Source: CAZFPT01 sp046541875
GTDB lineage: Bacteria; Planctomycetota; Phycisphaerae; SM23-33
Direction of reading: 5' to 3'
NCBI GenBank assembly: GCA_046541875.1
Contig: JBKHCL010000007.1
Span: 1 to 56,271 of the forward strand
Length of the DNA: 56,271 nucleotides
Part shown: in pieces, positions 48,942-56,271 of the stretch
How the letters are laid out: every line of letters starts with the position of its first letter
How positions within the stretch are numbered: position 1 is the stretch's first letter
Notes under the pieces: model-generated
Database searches by the model: none
Told to the model about the DNA's origin: nothing
Seen by the model: only the letters and a program-made list of their open reading frames with translations
Translations under genes and position numbers: made by a program

Positions 48942-50225
48942 TCAGCGTTGCTTGTCGACGTCGGCCCCGATGGTGAGCATCTGCTCGGCGAAGTCCGCGA
49001 AGGTCTTGCGGACGCATTCGATCTCCGAGATGCAGGTGTACCCCTCGGCGACCATGCCAGCAACGGCGAGCGTCATCACCATGCGGTGGTCGCCGTGGCT
49101 TTGGAGGTTGGCCCCGGTGAGCTTGCTTTTCCGCACGGCCAATCCGTCGGGACGTTCGTTCACGTCCGCACCCATCTCTTTCAGCGCCCGAACCATTTCC
49201 GCGATGCGGTCGCACTCTTTGCGGCGACAGATCTCGGCGTTGGTGAGCACCGTCTCGCCCTCGGCGCAGGCACCGACGACCGCCAGCAGCATGAACTGGT
49301 CGATGAAATCGTTGCAGTCGATCTCCCGGCCGACCAGCTCGCTGGAGCGGGCCACCAGGCAGCCTTCCTCCATGGAGATGTTCGCCCCCATCTCGCAGAG
49401 GATCCGCACGACGCTCTTGTCGCCTTGGGGGTCTTTGAGATCCATGCCCGGGATGCGTACTTCACTGCCTTCGGTCAGCACAGCCGCCGCGATGGGGTAC
49501 AGGGCGGCCGACCAGTCCAGCGGAATCGTTGCCTCGAAGGCGTCCCACTTGCTGCGCCCCCGCAGGCGATACTTCTCGTACCCCTCGCGGCTGAACTCCA
49601 CACCGCACTTCTTCAGCCAGTGCAGGGTCACGTCGACCCATGGCTTCTCCCCGGGATTGTGCACGATCAGCTCCGTGGGCGCATCGGCGATGCAGCTGGC
49701 GATCAACAGAGCGGAGACGGGTTGGGAGTCCGTTCCGTCGATTTCCGTCGCGCCGCCTCCGAGCTTGCCGCGGATCACCAGCGGAGCGTGGCCGTCTTCC
49801 TTGGTGCTGATCGCCCATGCCCCCAGGTGATTCATCGCGTCGGTGAGGGGCTTACACGGGCGGATGTGCCGTAGCGAGTCGTCGCCGGTGAGCACAGTGT
49901 AATGGTCGCACGTAGCGGCCAGGGCGGCGAAAAACCGCAGCGTGATCCCGCTGTTGCCGCAATTGAGTACATCGTCGGGGGTGGTGAACTGCCCGCCCGT
50001 GCCGGTGATTTCCCAACTCTGCTCGGCCCGCGGGGTGATCTCCGCGCCGAACATTTCGAGGGCCTCGGTAGCGAGCATCCAGTCGTGCGAAACGGCCGGT
50101 CGATGAATGCGGCTGACGCCGTCGGCGAGCGAGGCCATGATCAGGGCACGAAAGCTGTGGCTCTTGTTGGGGGGGACGTGGCATGTCCCGTGCAGTGAAG
50201 ACGACTTCCGTACGACCAGATCCAT
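48942..50225 (-). CDS. aroA: 3-phosphoshikimate 1-carboxyvinyltransferase (EPSP synthase)
   Basis: A 427-aa EPSP synthase, the sixth step of the shikimate pathway: phosphoenolpyruvate plus shikimate 3-phosphate. HVPPNKSHSFRALIMASLADG has the PEP-binding Lys/Ser/Arg set. VLNCGNSGITLRFFAAL is the inhibitor-sensitive loop (GNSGITLRF, a divergent form of GNAGTAMRPL). TDSQPVSALLIAS is the substrate loop, and QSHGDHRMVMTLAVAG the C-terminal signature. GCGAGGTG precedes the ATG. The variations at the GNAG loop suggest a class II-like enzyme, which would be expected to be glyphosate tolerant; this is inference. Downstream lie aroK and rpiB. Confidence 0.93.
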   Translation of the reverse strand: MDLVVRKSSSLHGTCHVPPNKSHSFRALIMASLADGVSRIHRPAVSHDWMLATEALEMFGAEITPRAEQSWEITGTGGQFTTPDDVLNCGNSGITLRFFAALAATCDHYTVLTGDDSLRHIRPCKPLTDAMNHLGAWAISTKEDGHAPLVIRGKLGGGATEIDGTDSQPVSALLIASCIADAPTELIVHNPGEKPWVDVTLHWLKKCGVEFSREGYEKYRLRGRSKWDAFEATIPLDWSAALYPIAAAVLTEGSEVRIPGMDLKDPQGDKSVVRILCEMGANISMEEGCLVARSSELVGREIDCNDFIDQFMLLAVVGACAEGETVLTNAEICRRKECDRIAEMVRALKEMGADVNERPDGLAVRKSKLTGANLQSHGDHRMVMTLAVAGMVAEGYTCISEIECVRKTFADFAEQMLTIGADVDKQR

Positions 50226-50389
50226 TCGACACCTCGCGTTTGCCTGTGGTGCCCGTATCTTAGGCAGGTCGACGCTTGGATGCAAGCTGCCGGGCAATCG
50301 CGATTTCCGCCCGACGACGGCCTGCAGCGACACGGCGTAACGGCGGAAGTGTTCGGCCAAACAACAGACAGAGGCAGCAACGGGACCGG

Positions 50390-50407
50390 GTGTACCCTCC
50401 AGTACAC
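50390..50407. promoter_or_regulatory. perfect dyad GTGTAC-N6-GTACAC upstream of aroA
   Basis: Two 6-bp arms, GTGTAC (50390-50395) and GTACAC (50402-50407), lie 165 bases upstream of the aroA start and 118 bases past the recA stop. It could be an operator for the aroA-aroK-rpiB run or a small hairpin ending recA. The remainder of the 300-base gap shows no gene. Confidence 0.35.
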
Positions 50408-50524
50408 TCGATACCCGCTGCCGCCCTGTTTTTGCCCGTCCGCCGCGGGGCCCCGCCCCTCATGACGTAACGGTGTTCGAGCAGGTCCATCCGCCCAGGG
50501 CGGAGACCTTCTCGGCAGCGCCCG

Positions 50525-51646
50525 CTAGCTTTCTTTATCTTCCTCGTCGCCGGCTTCGGTGGCGGGGGCTTCCTCGGCGGGGGGCTCATCCAGCATGTGC
50601 GGAGCCACCTTCGCCAGCACGCCATGGCGGATCTCTTCCTTCACGTCGGGGTTCTCCTTGAGGAACTCCTTGGAGTTCTCGCGCCCCTGCCCCAATCGCA
50701 CGTCGCCATAACTGAACCACGCACCGGCCTTGTCCACCACGTCGTGCTGGACGGCCAGGTCGATGAGGTCTCCCTCGGCGCTGATGCCATGGTCGAACAT
50801 GATGTCGAACTCGGCCTTCCGGAACGGCGGGGCGACCTTGTTCTTGACCACCCTGGCCCGAACGTGATTGCCGATCGGCTCGTCGCCGTCCTTGATGGTG
50901 CCCACGCGGCGGACGTCGATGCGGACCGAACTGTAGAACTTCAGGGCGTTCCCGCCCGGGGTCGTCTCCGGGTTGCCGAACATCACGCCGATCTTCATGC
51001 GGATCTGGTTGATGAAGATCACGCTGGTGCGGGATTTACTGATGGCGCCGATGAGCTTGCGCATCGCCTGGCTCATCAGCCGGGCCTGCAGACCCACGTG
51101 GGTGTCGCCCATTTCCCCCTCGATTTCCGCGCGGGGAATCAGGGCGGCGACCGAGTCCACGACCACCACGTCCACCGCGCTGGAGCGGACGAGCATCTCG
51201 CAGATCTCCAGGGCCTGCTCGCCGGTATCGGGCTGGGATACCAGAAGCTGTTCGAGGTTCACCCCGAGTTTGCGTGCCCAGGTGGGATCCAGGGCGTGCT
51301 CGGCGTCGATGAAGGCAGCCACCCCGCCGTTGTCCTGGGCAGAGGCGATCACGTGCAGCGCCAGGGTCGTTTTGCCCGAGCCTTCCGGCCCATACAGCTC
51401 GCAGATACGCCCGGAGGGAATTCCCGCCCCACCCAGGGCGAGGTCCAGACTCAGCGCGCCGGTGGAATGCCCCTTGATCCGCGTCAACTGATCCGGGTCC
51501 AGCGACATGATACTGCCGATCCCGAAGTTCTTCTCGATCTGCTTGAGGGCGACGTCCAGCGCCTTGCCCCGCTTCTCGTCATTGTTGCCGGCGTTGGAGG
51601 GCACTGCAACGCCCTTCTTCCCGCCCTTCTTGGTGGACTTGGCCAT
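50525..51646 (-). CDS. recA: recombinase RecA
   Basis: RecA (373 aa), the ATP-dependent strand-exchange protein of homologous recombination and activator of LexA self-cleavage. Motifs: GPEGSGKT (Walker A, about 86-93), IDAEHALDP, VDVVVVDSVAALIP (Walker B), the HVGLQARLMSQAMRKL loop 1 and INQIRMKIGVMFGNPETTPGG loop 2. The C-terminus is the usual acidic tail. The N-terminus has a Lys-rich extension of about 20 residues. AAGGAG fixes the start at MAKSTKK. It stands alone, with a -35/-10 pair about 110 bases upstream. Confidence 0.97.
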   Translation of the reverse strand: MAKSTKKGGKKGVAVPSNAGNNDEKRGKALDVALKQIEKNFGIGSIMSLDPDQLTRIKGHSTGALSLDLALGGAGIPSGRICELYGPEGSGKTTLALHVIASAQDNGGVAAFIDAEHALDPTWARKLGVNLEQLLVSQPDTGEQALEICEMLVRSSAVDVVVVDSVAALIPRAEIEGEMGDTHVGLQARLMSQAMRKLIGAISKSRTSVIFINQIRMKIGVMFGNPETTPGGNALKFYSSVRIDVRRVGTIKDGDEPIGNHVRARVVKNKVAPPFRKAEFDIMFDHGISAEGDLIDLAVQHDVVDKAGAWFSYGDVRLGQGRENSKEFLKENPDVKEEIRHGVLAKVAPHMLDEPPAEEAPATEAGDEEDKES

Positions 51647-51760
51647 CTGTGTCTCCTTCGCCGTGGCGATTTGCTGATCGGGCCCCAACCGGCGGTTCCA
51701 TCCGCCCCGACCGAGAAACCCAAGGCCGGACCTGGCGACGGGCCCGACCCGTCGGATATA

Positions 51761-51789
51761 AATGTACGGGGCTTGTTCGGGGTTGGCAA
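51761..51789 (-). promoter_or_regulatory. recA promoter
   Basis: On the minus strand TTGCCA (51784-51789), 17 bases, TACATT (51761-51766). Transcription would begin near 51754. A LexA-type dyad is not evident around it by eye. Confidence 0.5.
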
Positions 51790-51843
51790 GACAAAAATCA
51801 GAAAGTTTATAAAAGATGTCCTCCCATAGGGTTACAGCTCACC

Positions 51844-52416
51844 TCAACCCTTCAGCGGCATGCTGGCCAGGGACGTGTACACCGGCCCGTCGGACATGAG
51901 GTCGCTGGCGAACACCGTCAGGGCCTCGGCCCGGATCTGCCCGAACGACGTATCCTGCCACGTCCGGGCGCACTGCCGCAACTCTCGCGGGTCGGAGACT
52001 CGCCGAATCCTCGCCAGGGTCACGTGCGGCCGAAACCCTCTGCGGTCGCGCCCGAACCCCAAGGCCGAGAGCCCCTCTTCCAAATCGTGGAAAATCCCCG
52101 CGATTCGCTGCTCCGGGTCGTGCACACCGGCCCATAGCATTCGCGGCCGGGGGCTTTGGGGAGGCACACTGACCACCCCGTAAATACCGAACGTGAAGGG
52201 CGCGACCCTTTTGGCCGCCTCCCGGGCCACGCGACAGACCTCGGGCAAAATGCTGTCCCGCACCTCGCCGAGAAACTTCACGGTCACGTGCAGGTTCTCC
52301 TTGGCCGTCCAGCGGATCCGACAGCCCGGGGGCTGGTCGATCTCGCCGGCGATCCGTGCCAGCGCCGTGCGGACCGGGGCGTCCAGATTCAACGCGATAA
52401 AGCTTCGGGTAGCCAT
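51844..52416 (-). CDS. thpR: RNA 2',3'-cyclic phosphodiesterase
   Basis: A 190-aa 2H phosphoesterase (ThpR/LigT). Two H-x-T/S-x motifs are visible: LHVTVKFLG near 42-50 and PHVTLARIR near 129-138, each supplying an active-site His. SFIALNLDAPVRTAL at the start is typical. The enzyme opens 2',3'-cyclic RNA ends to 2'-phosphates. The ATG is preceded by GAAAGAAG. It is upstream of recA on the same strand with a promoter between, so probably a separate unit. Confidence 0.9.
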   Translation of the reverse strand: MATRSFIALNLDAPVRTALARIAGEIDQPPGCRIRWTAKENLHVTVKFLGEVRDSILPEVCRVAREAAKRVAPFTFGIYGVVSVPPQSPRPRMLWAGVHDPEQRIAGIFHDLEEGLSALGFGRDRRGFRPHVTLARIRRVSDPRELRQCARTWQDTSFGQIRAEALTVFASDLMSDGPVYTSLASMPLKG

Positions 52417-52534
52417 CTTCTTTCATGATATTGGCTGTGTTTCAAATCGCAAGGATTCAGGCCCATTCAATCGACATCCCGTGCGATCGGGCGGCAAATG
52501 ACCTTGGCGCAGGGGGCCGCAAAAGGCGACAATA

Positions 52535-53068
52535 GTGGACATGAGCAATCAGATTTCATCGCGGCCCGTCGCCGGTCCGGGACGGGGCACCCCGCCGCTG
52601 ACTCCCGAGCAGGCCAAGGCGCCCACGAGTTTCCGCTGCGGCGGCTGCCATCGGGTAGTGAAGACCACGGCCGGCTGGATCGGCAAACCGGAAACCTGCC
52701 CCTACTGCGGCGCGCGAACGATTGTCGGCCAGGGGCCTGCCCCGGTGGCTGGCGACCCCCGGAGGACGGCGACCAACACGCTGCTGGTGGGGCTGCTGGC
52801 GGTCGGGCTGGGGTTTGTGGGGCTGTTCTTCCGGAAGTACTTCGCCGAGGCGGCGTCTTTCGCGGCCATCGGGCTGGGATTCGCCGCCCCGATCCTCGCA
52901 CTCAAGTCCCGCAATCAGCTCACGGCCCGGCGGGTGGAGTTCCCCTCCCGCACCCAGGAGGCAGAGCGCGTAAAGATTCACTCGGGGTTCGGTGCGTTCT
53001 TCGGGCTGCTCGGGCTGGCGATGGGCGTCCTGGCGATGGTCCTGGGCTTTGTGTCCATGGGCGGATGA
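52535..53068 (+). CDS. zinc-ribbon membrane protein
   Basis: A 177-aa protein. Residues about 35-58 are a zinc ribbon: FRCGGCHRVVK then ETCPYCGAR. Two hydrophobic segments at about 83-100 and 106-122, and another at about 150-174 (FFGLLGLAMGVLAMVLGF), place it in the membrane with the ribbon on the cytoplasmic side. GTG at 52535 has AAGG at good spacing; ATG at 52541 is the alternative. Zinc-ribbon plus membrane helices occurs often in planctomycete proteins of unknown role. Confidence 0.6.
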   Translation: MDMSNQISSRPVAGPGRGTPPLTPEQAKAPTSFRCGGCHRVVKTTAGWIGKPETCPYCGARTIVGQGPAPVAGDPRRTATNTLLVGLLAVGLGFVGLFFRKYFAEAASFAAIGLGFAAPILALKSRNQLTARRVEFPSRTQEAERVKIHSGFGAFFGLLGLAMGVLAMVLGFVSMGG

Positions 53069-53102
53069 CGGCCGATCGGCCGATATCCAGACCCCCCGCC
53101 GT

Positions 53103-53507
53103 TTACTCCCCTTCCACGCAGACGCGGAAACGGCGGCTTCGCGGGCCGTCGAATTCGCAGAAAAACACCGACTGCCACGTGCCCAGCGTGAGCTTGCCGT
53201 CCACAAGCGGCACGCGGGCGCTGCAGCCGACCAGCGAACTCTTCACGTGGGCGGCCGAGTTGCCCTCCCCGTGCTGATAGAAACTTGCCCGCCAGGGCAC
53301 CGCGTCATCCAGCGCGCCGAGGATGTCGTGAATCACGTCCGGGTCGGCGTTCTCGTTGATCGTCACGCCGGCGGTGGTATGGGGGACGTAGATGGTCACC
53401 ATGCCCTGCCTCGCGCCCGAGGCGTCGACGGTCTGGCGGATCTGATCGTCGATGCGGAGCATGGCATCGCGCTGGGGCGTCCGGATGTCGAATTCCTGTG
53501 TATGCAT
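53103..53507 (-). CDS. YjbQ family protein (UPF0047), canonical copy
   Basis: A 134-aa YjbQ with the canonical segments: VTIYVPHTTAGVTINENADPDV, the central NSAAHVKSSLVGCSARVPLVDG and KLTLGTWQSVFFCEFDGPRSRRF. The INENADP segment, altered in the copy at 6663-7079, is intact. The His of HTTAG and the Glu of INEN are the residues usually regarded as functional. A role as secondary thiamine-phosphate synthase is reported for the family but not secure. An AAGAG-like site lies before the ATG. Confidence 0.88.
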   Translation of the reverse strand: MHTQEFDIRTPQRDAMLRIDDQIRQTVDASGARQGMVTIYVPHTTAGVTINENADPDVIHDILGALDDAVPWRASFYQHGEGNSAAHVKSSLVGCSARVPLVDGKLTLGTWQSVFFCEFDGPRSRRFRVCVEGE

Positions 53508-53559
53508 ATCTCTTGGATACCGCGAGGGGCAGGGCGTTTCAAGCCCCCGGCGCGCAAAA

Positions 53560-53589
53560 CGAGCCCCCGCCAGGGCCGACGGGGGCTCG
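53560..53589 (-). terminator. rho-independent terminator after the PEP-CTERM remnant
   Basis: CGAGCCCCCG (53560-53569) and CGGGGGCTCG (53580-53589) form a perfect 10-bp stem with a 10-base loop. On the minus strand it is followed by TTTTGC. It lies 41 bases past the PEP-CTERM stop, the gene whose transcript it would end. Confidence 0.75.
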
Positions 53590-53629
53590 TGTGGGACGCG
53601 CGGTCCCGTATGGTCAGGTCATCTGCAGC

Positions 53630-53854
53630 TTAGCGACGGCGACGACGCACCAGGACGCCCAGCCCGCCCAGGGCCAGCAGCGCCATCGTGGCCGGCTCGG
53701 GAACAACCTGATTCATCACGTTGAAGACGTCGGTGTTGTCGACGTAGCTTCCGTCCCACTCGCCGTTGTTCTCGATCCAGTTCACGTGACCTCGGCGGCC
53801 GTTCTCGGCGCCGATTTCGCCACCGGGGTTTACCTGCGATGCGGCCCACGCCAT
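53630..53854 (-). pseudogene. truncated PEP-CTERM protein gene
   Basis: The last 74 codons of a PEP-CTERM gene: a polar stretch (GHVNWIENNGEWDGSYVDNT) then the sorting tag VPEPATMALLALGGLGVLV and RRRRR. The first Met of this segment has no signal peptide, and the upstream sequence is antisense to the eboB-like gene, so the N-terminal part and signal have been lost. An intact terminator remains downstream. A deletion or rearrangement with its breakpoint near 53860 is the simplest explanation. A fragment of a real sorted protein cannot be surface-exported without a signal. Confidence 0.65.
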
Positions 53855-53893
53855 AATGAATGAACACACAGGCCGCCAAGGAAGAGTGACGCG

Positions 53894-54730
53894 ATGACCA
53901 TGATCGAACCCCACATTCACATGTACTCCCGCACCACCGACGACTATCAGGCGATGTACGAGGCGGGCATTCGCGTGTGCGTCGAGCCGTCGTTCTGGCT
54001 GGGGGCGAACCGGCGATACGCGGGCACGTTCTTCGACTACTTCCAGTTGATCCTCGAATTCGAGACCGTCCGCGCCAAGCGATTCGGCATCGACCATTAC
54101 GCCGCGATCGCCTGCAACCCCAAGGAGACCGAGGACCGTCGGCTGGTCGATGAGGTACTCGCGGGCATGGGCGACTATCTCGATCATCCGCGATGCGTCG
54201 CGCTGGGGGAGATCGGCTTCAACAATCTCACCGACAACGAGGAATACGCCTTCCGCCGACAGCTCGAAATCGCCGCCGACCGGGACATGCGCGTGGTCGT
54301 TCACCTGCCTCACTTCAACAAGCCCGAGGGCATCGAGCGGACCATGAAGGTTGTCGACGAGGTGAACTTCTCCCGCGAGAAGATCTACCTCGACCACAAT
54401 ACCGAAGACACGATGGACCAGGCGATGGACACCGGCTGTTGGGTGGGGCTGACGGTGTACCCCATCAGCAAACTCACGCCCGAGCGCGTCAGCCACCTGA
54501 TCCATAAACACGGCTCGCGGCGGGTGATCGTCTCCGGCTCGGCCGATTGGGGCATCTCCGACCCGCTGGCGCTGGTCAAGGTCATCGAGTATCTCCGCGA
54601 GGACGGGCACGACGAGGAGACCATCCACAACCTGACCTGTCGAAACGCGATGGACTTCTACTCCGGCAGCGAGAACTTCACGCCGAACTTCGAACTGGTT
54701 CCCCCCGACCCGCGCACGTTCCAGCGATGA
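53894..54730 (+). CDS. eboB: TatD-family hydrolase, EboB-like
   Basis: A 278-aa TIM-barrel metal-dependent hydrolase. IEPHIHMYSRTTDDYQAMYEAG carries the H-x-H ligands, EPSFWLGANRRYAGTFFDYF follows, ALGEIGFNN has the Glu, VHLPHFNKP a His, and SGSADWGISDPLAL the final Asp. The details (SRTTDDY, EPSFWLG, SADWGISDP) match EboB of the ebo cluster more closely than classic TatD deoxyribonuclease. It overlaps the UbiA-type gene by ATGA, the same order as eboB-eboC. GGAAGAGTG precedes the ATG. The ebo proteins are linked to export of metabolite precursors such as that of scytonemin. Confidence 0.75.
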   Translation: MTMIEPHIHMYSRTTDDYQAMYEAGIRVCVEPSFWLGANRRYAGTFFDYFQLILEFETVRAKRFGIDHYAAIACNPKETEDRRLVDEVLAGMGDYLDHPRCVALGEIGFNNLTDNEEYAFRRQLEIAADRDMRVVVHLPHFNKPEGIERTMKVVDEVNFSREKIYLDHNTEDTMDQAMDTGCWVGLTVYPISKLTPERVSHLIHKHGSRRVIVSGSADWGISDPLALVKVIEYLREDGHDEETIHNLTCRNAMDFYSGSENFTPNFELVPPDPRTFQR

Positions 54731-55746
54731 GCGACGCGACGTCCGAGAAGCCAACCTCCCCCGCCTCCCAGCCGTCTCGCCTGCGCCTCTGGGCGCAGCT
54801 GCTGCGTCTGCCCAATCTGCCGACCATCCCCGGCGACCCGGCCGTGGGCGCAATGCTCGCCGCATGGACGCTCCAGTCCGCCAACGGACCCGGCGCGGCC
54901 GGTGCCCCGGCGGTCCATGTCCCCGCCATCGCCGCGATGGGCTGGGCGATCGCCGCAAGCCTGTGCATCTACTGCGCGGGTCTGCTGGCCAACGACTGGT
55001 TCGACCTCTCCGAAGACCGCCGCGACCGTCCGGACCGCCCCCTCCCCTCCGGCGCGGTTCGCCCGCGCGTGGTGCTGGGCAGCGCGATCGCGATGTCGGC
55101 CGTAGGCGTGGCGTGCGCGTTCGTTGCCTCGATTCCCGCCGGCCTGACCGCCTTGGCACTGTGCGCTTGTGCGGGGGCCTACGACGCCGGCGGAAAGCGC
55201 ATCCCCCTGCTGGGCCCGCTGCTGATGGGCGCCTGCCGCGGCGGAAGCGTGTGGCTGGGAGCGGCTGCTGTGAATCCGCCGCAGATGCCCTGGTTCTCAC
55301 TGCTGGCCGCGATCGTAATCGGCGGCTACATCGCCGGTGTCACCGCCATCGCCAAGGGCGAGACCACCGGCAAACCCGTGGGCCCGCGACGCTGGATCCC
55401 CGCGGCGGTGCTGGCGACATGGGCGGCATTCGAGTTCTTCGCCTACGGGCAACTGCTGCTGATCACGGGGCTGTACTTCGCACGAACCGTGGCATTCTCC
55501 CTGGTGGTCATGGCGATGCTCTGGGCGGTCCGGGCAGCCAAACGCCTTGGACCGGGCGCGAAACCCACCTCCGTGCCATGGGTCGTCGGCCTGCTGATCC
55601 GCGGACTGTTTCCCATCCAGGCGAGCTTCGCAGCCTTGGCGGGCAGCTTCGACCATCACCGCTTCGAGGGCATGTTCGTAGCGGTGGGATTGCTCCTGCT
55701 CTGGCCCGTCGCCGCCCATCTCGGCCGAGCGTTCTACGCCAGCTGA
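54727..55746 (+). CDS. eboC: UbiA-family prenyltransferase, EboC-like
   Basis: A 339-aa integral membrane prenyltransferase with about nine helices. NDWFDLSEDRRDRPDRPLPSG is the first Asp-rich motif (NDxxDxxxD), which binds prenyl diphosphate through magnesium. GAYDAGGKRIPLLGP is the second Asp site, YDAGGK being shorter than in UbiA. The N-terminus is Pro/Ser-rich, then LLRLPNLPTIPGDPAVG, the family entry. The start overlaps the eboB-like stop, so both are expressed together. In ebo clusters this gene is eboC. The acceptor and polyprenyl donor are unknown. Confidence 0.8.
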   Translation: MSDATSEKPTSPASQPSRLRLWAQLLRLPNLPTIPGDPAVGAMLAAWTLQSANGPGAAGAPAVHVPAIAAMGWAIAASLCIYCAGLLANDWFDLSEDRRDRPDRPLPSGAVRPRVVLGSAIAMSAVGVACAFVASIPAGLTALALCACAGAYDAGGKRIPLLGPLLMGACRGGSVWLGAAAVNPPQMPWFSLLAAIVIGGYIAGVTAIAKGETTGKPVGPRRWIPAAVLATWAAFEFFAYGQLLLITGLYFARTVAFSLVVMAMLWAVRAAKRLGPGAKPTSVPWVVGLLIRGLFPIQASFAALAGSFDHHRFEGMFVAVGLLLLWPVAAHLGRAFYAS

Positions 55747-55907
55747 CCCGCGCCCCGATTATCCATGTCCGAGTCTGGAAGGCCGGGGATCTGACTGGCG
55801 TCGGAGACTACGACAGCGAGATCTGGAGGACGGCTGATTCCTGTATCCATGACATACCCATACCGCACAAGCCGGAATACTCGGAACCTGCAATTTTTGC
55901 CTCCTCG

Positions 55908-56186
55908 CTATTTCGTGTGGGTAGCGTAGCCCAGGTTCGGTAGTTTGAAGTCGAGTTTGCCGGCGATCAGGTAGACCATGGTGATGAGGTAGCGGGTGTT
56001 GCGGAAGCCGCGGGCCTTGGCTTTGGCAGACTGGATCAGGCTGTTGATCGCCTCCAGCAGGCCGTTGCTGATCCGCGAGGCGAACCATCGCAGCACCCCG
56101 GCCCAGTGCTCCTTGATCGTCTTGGCCGCCTTGACGATTGGACCGATCCGGCTGTGCGTCGCCCAGAAGTACCAACGTTTTGTAAG
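55908..56186 (-). pseudogene. ISL3-family transposase C-terminal remnant
   Basis: Minus-strand residues LTKRWYFWATHSRIGPIVKAA and IKEHWAGVLRWFASRISNGLLEA through INSLIQSAKAKARGFRNTRY match the C-terminal part of DDE transposases of the ISL3 (IS204/IS1001/IS1165) family, whose last catalytic Glu lies in NGLLEAIN. About 93 codons are readable. Upstream of LTKRW, towards the end of the window, the frame stays open but no longer looks like ISL3, suggesting truncation or a frameshift near 56186. The insertion element's ends were not found. The gap 55747-55907 between it and the eboC-like gene shows nothing. Confidence 0.65.
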
Positions 56187-56271
56187 CGGCGGAGTAAAAG
56201 TGTGGCGCGGGGCGGCTGAAGGCCAGCAACGGCCGCATCCTTGCCGACAGCGGCGAAGGCTATCGTCGCAA

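Noticed and set aside
51646..51840. A LexA box upstream of recA
   Set aside because: No symmetric GAAC/GTTC or CTGT/ACAG pair was found near the promoter.
53630..55300. The full 556-aa minus-strand frame ending in a PEP-CTERM tag
   Set aside because: Only the last 74 codons resemble a protein. The rest is antisense to the eboB-like and eboC-like genes, so only the tail is annotated.
1..56271. tRNA genes, rRNA genes or CRISPR arrays
   Set aside because: No T-loop GTTCRANNC contexts with cloverleaf potential, no conserved rRNA stretches and no regularly spaced repeats were noticed; small RNAs cannot be excluded by eye.

Overview
The window looks like a chromosomal segment of a Planctomycetota bacterium, possibly of the Phycisphaerae type; this is inference. 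It is GC-rich and encodes a diderm envelope: LptF/LptG-type permeases, Mla-type lipid transport and many Sec or lipoprotein signals. It also carries two PEP-CTERM C-termini, GspG-like pseudopilins and large secreted polysaccharide-active proteins. Most genes are typical housekeeping or envelope genes. I saw no rRNA, tRNA, CRISPR array or prophage. The only mobile-element trace is an ISL3-type transposase tail at the right end.

Layout. 0.1-4 kb: lptF-lptG pair and a MarC-family protein. 4-13.5 kb: a secreted unknown, an SGNH hydrolase lipoprotein, two pseudopilins, a YjbQ protein, a DegT/DnrJ aminotransferase, purE with a CPBP-like membrane protein, a decayed dehydrogenase tail, and a lipoprotein of the alkaline phosphatase fold coupled to an unknown gene. 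13.5-21.6 kb, minus strand: a heparinase-like/FnIII protein, a GH95 alpha-L-fucosidase translationally coupled to a HAD phosphatase, and a beta-propeller/LamG protein. This resembles a fucose-rich polysaccharide degradation locus. 21.7-26.6 kb: chemoreceptor, CheW and a PAS-sigma54 activator. 26.6-32.1 kb: a split UxaA-type dehydratase, mlaD, mlaF, an ArgA-like acetyltransferase, a thermonuclease and a membrane protein.

32.4-36.5 kb holds the most unusual locus. An anti-sigma-like membrane protein is followed by a ribbon-helix-helix-like protein and a 692-residue ParA-family ATPase. The ATPase has a roughly 330-residue acidic linker carrying four W-x-L-[D/N] motifs and ends in a winged-helix domain resembling Mrr_N. 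It resembles a partition system whose DNA-binding function has been fused to the motor.

36.7-46 kb: cysK, a DUF3859 protein, alkaline phosphatase, a lytic transglycosylase, a Cys-rich DUF3109-like protein, an MGH1-like glycoside hydrolase, a metallophosphoesterase lipoprotein, a PEP-CTERM protein and a DUF2203 protein. 46-53.5 kb: hsp20 behind a textbook sigma54 promoter, truB, an aroA-aroK-rpiB run, recA, thpR, a zinc-ribbon membrane protein and a second yjbQ. 53.6-56.2 kb: a PEP-CTERM remnant, an eboB-eboC-like pair outside a recognisable full ebo cluster, and the transposase remnant.

Starts were chosen from ribosome-binding sites and family alignment remembered from general knowledge. No database search was run.
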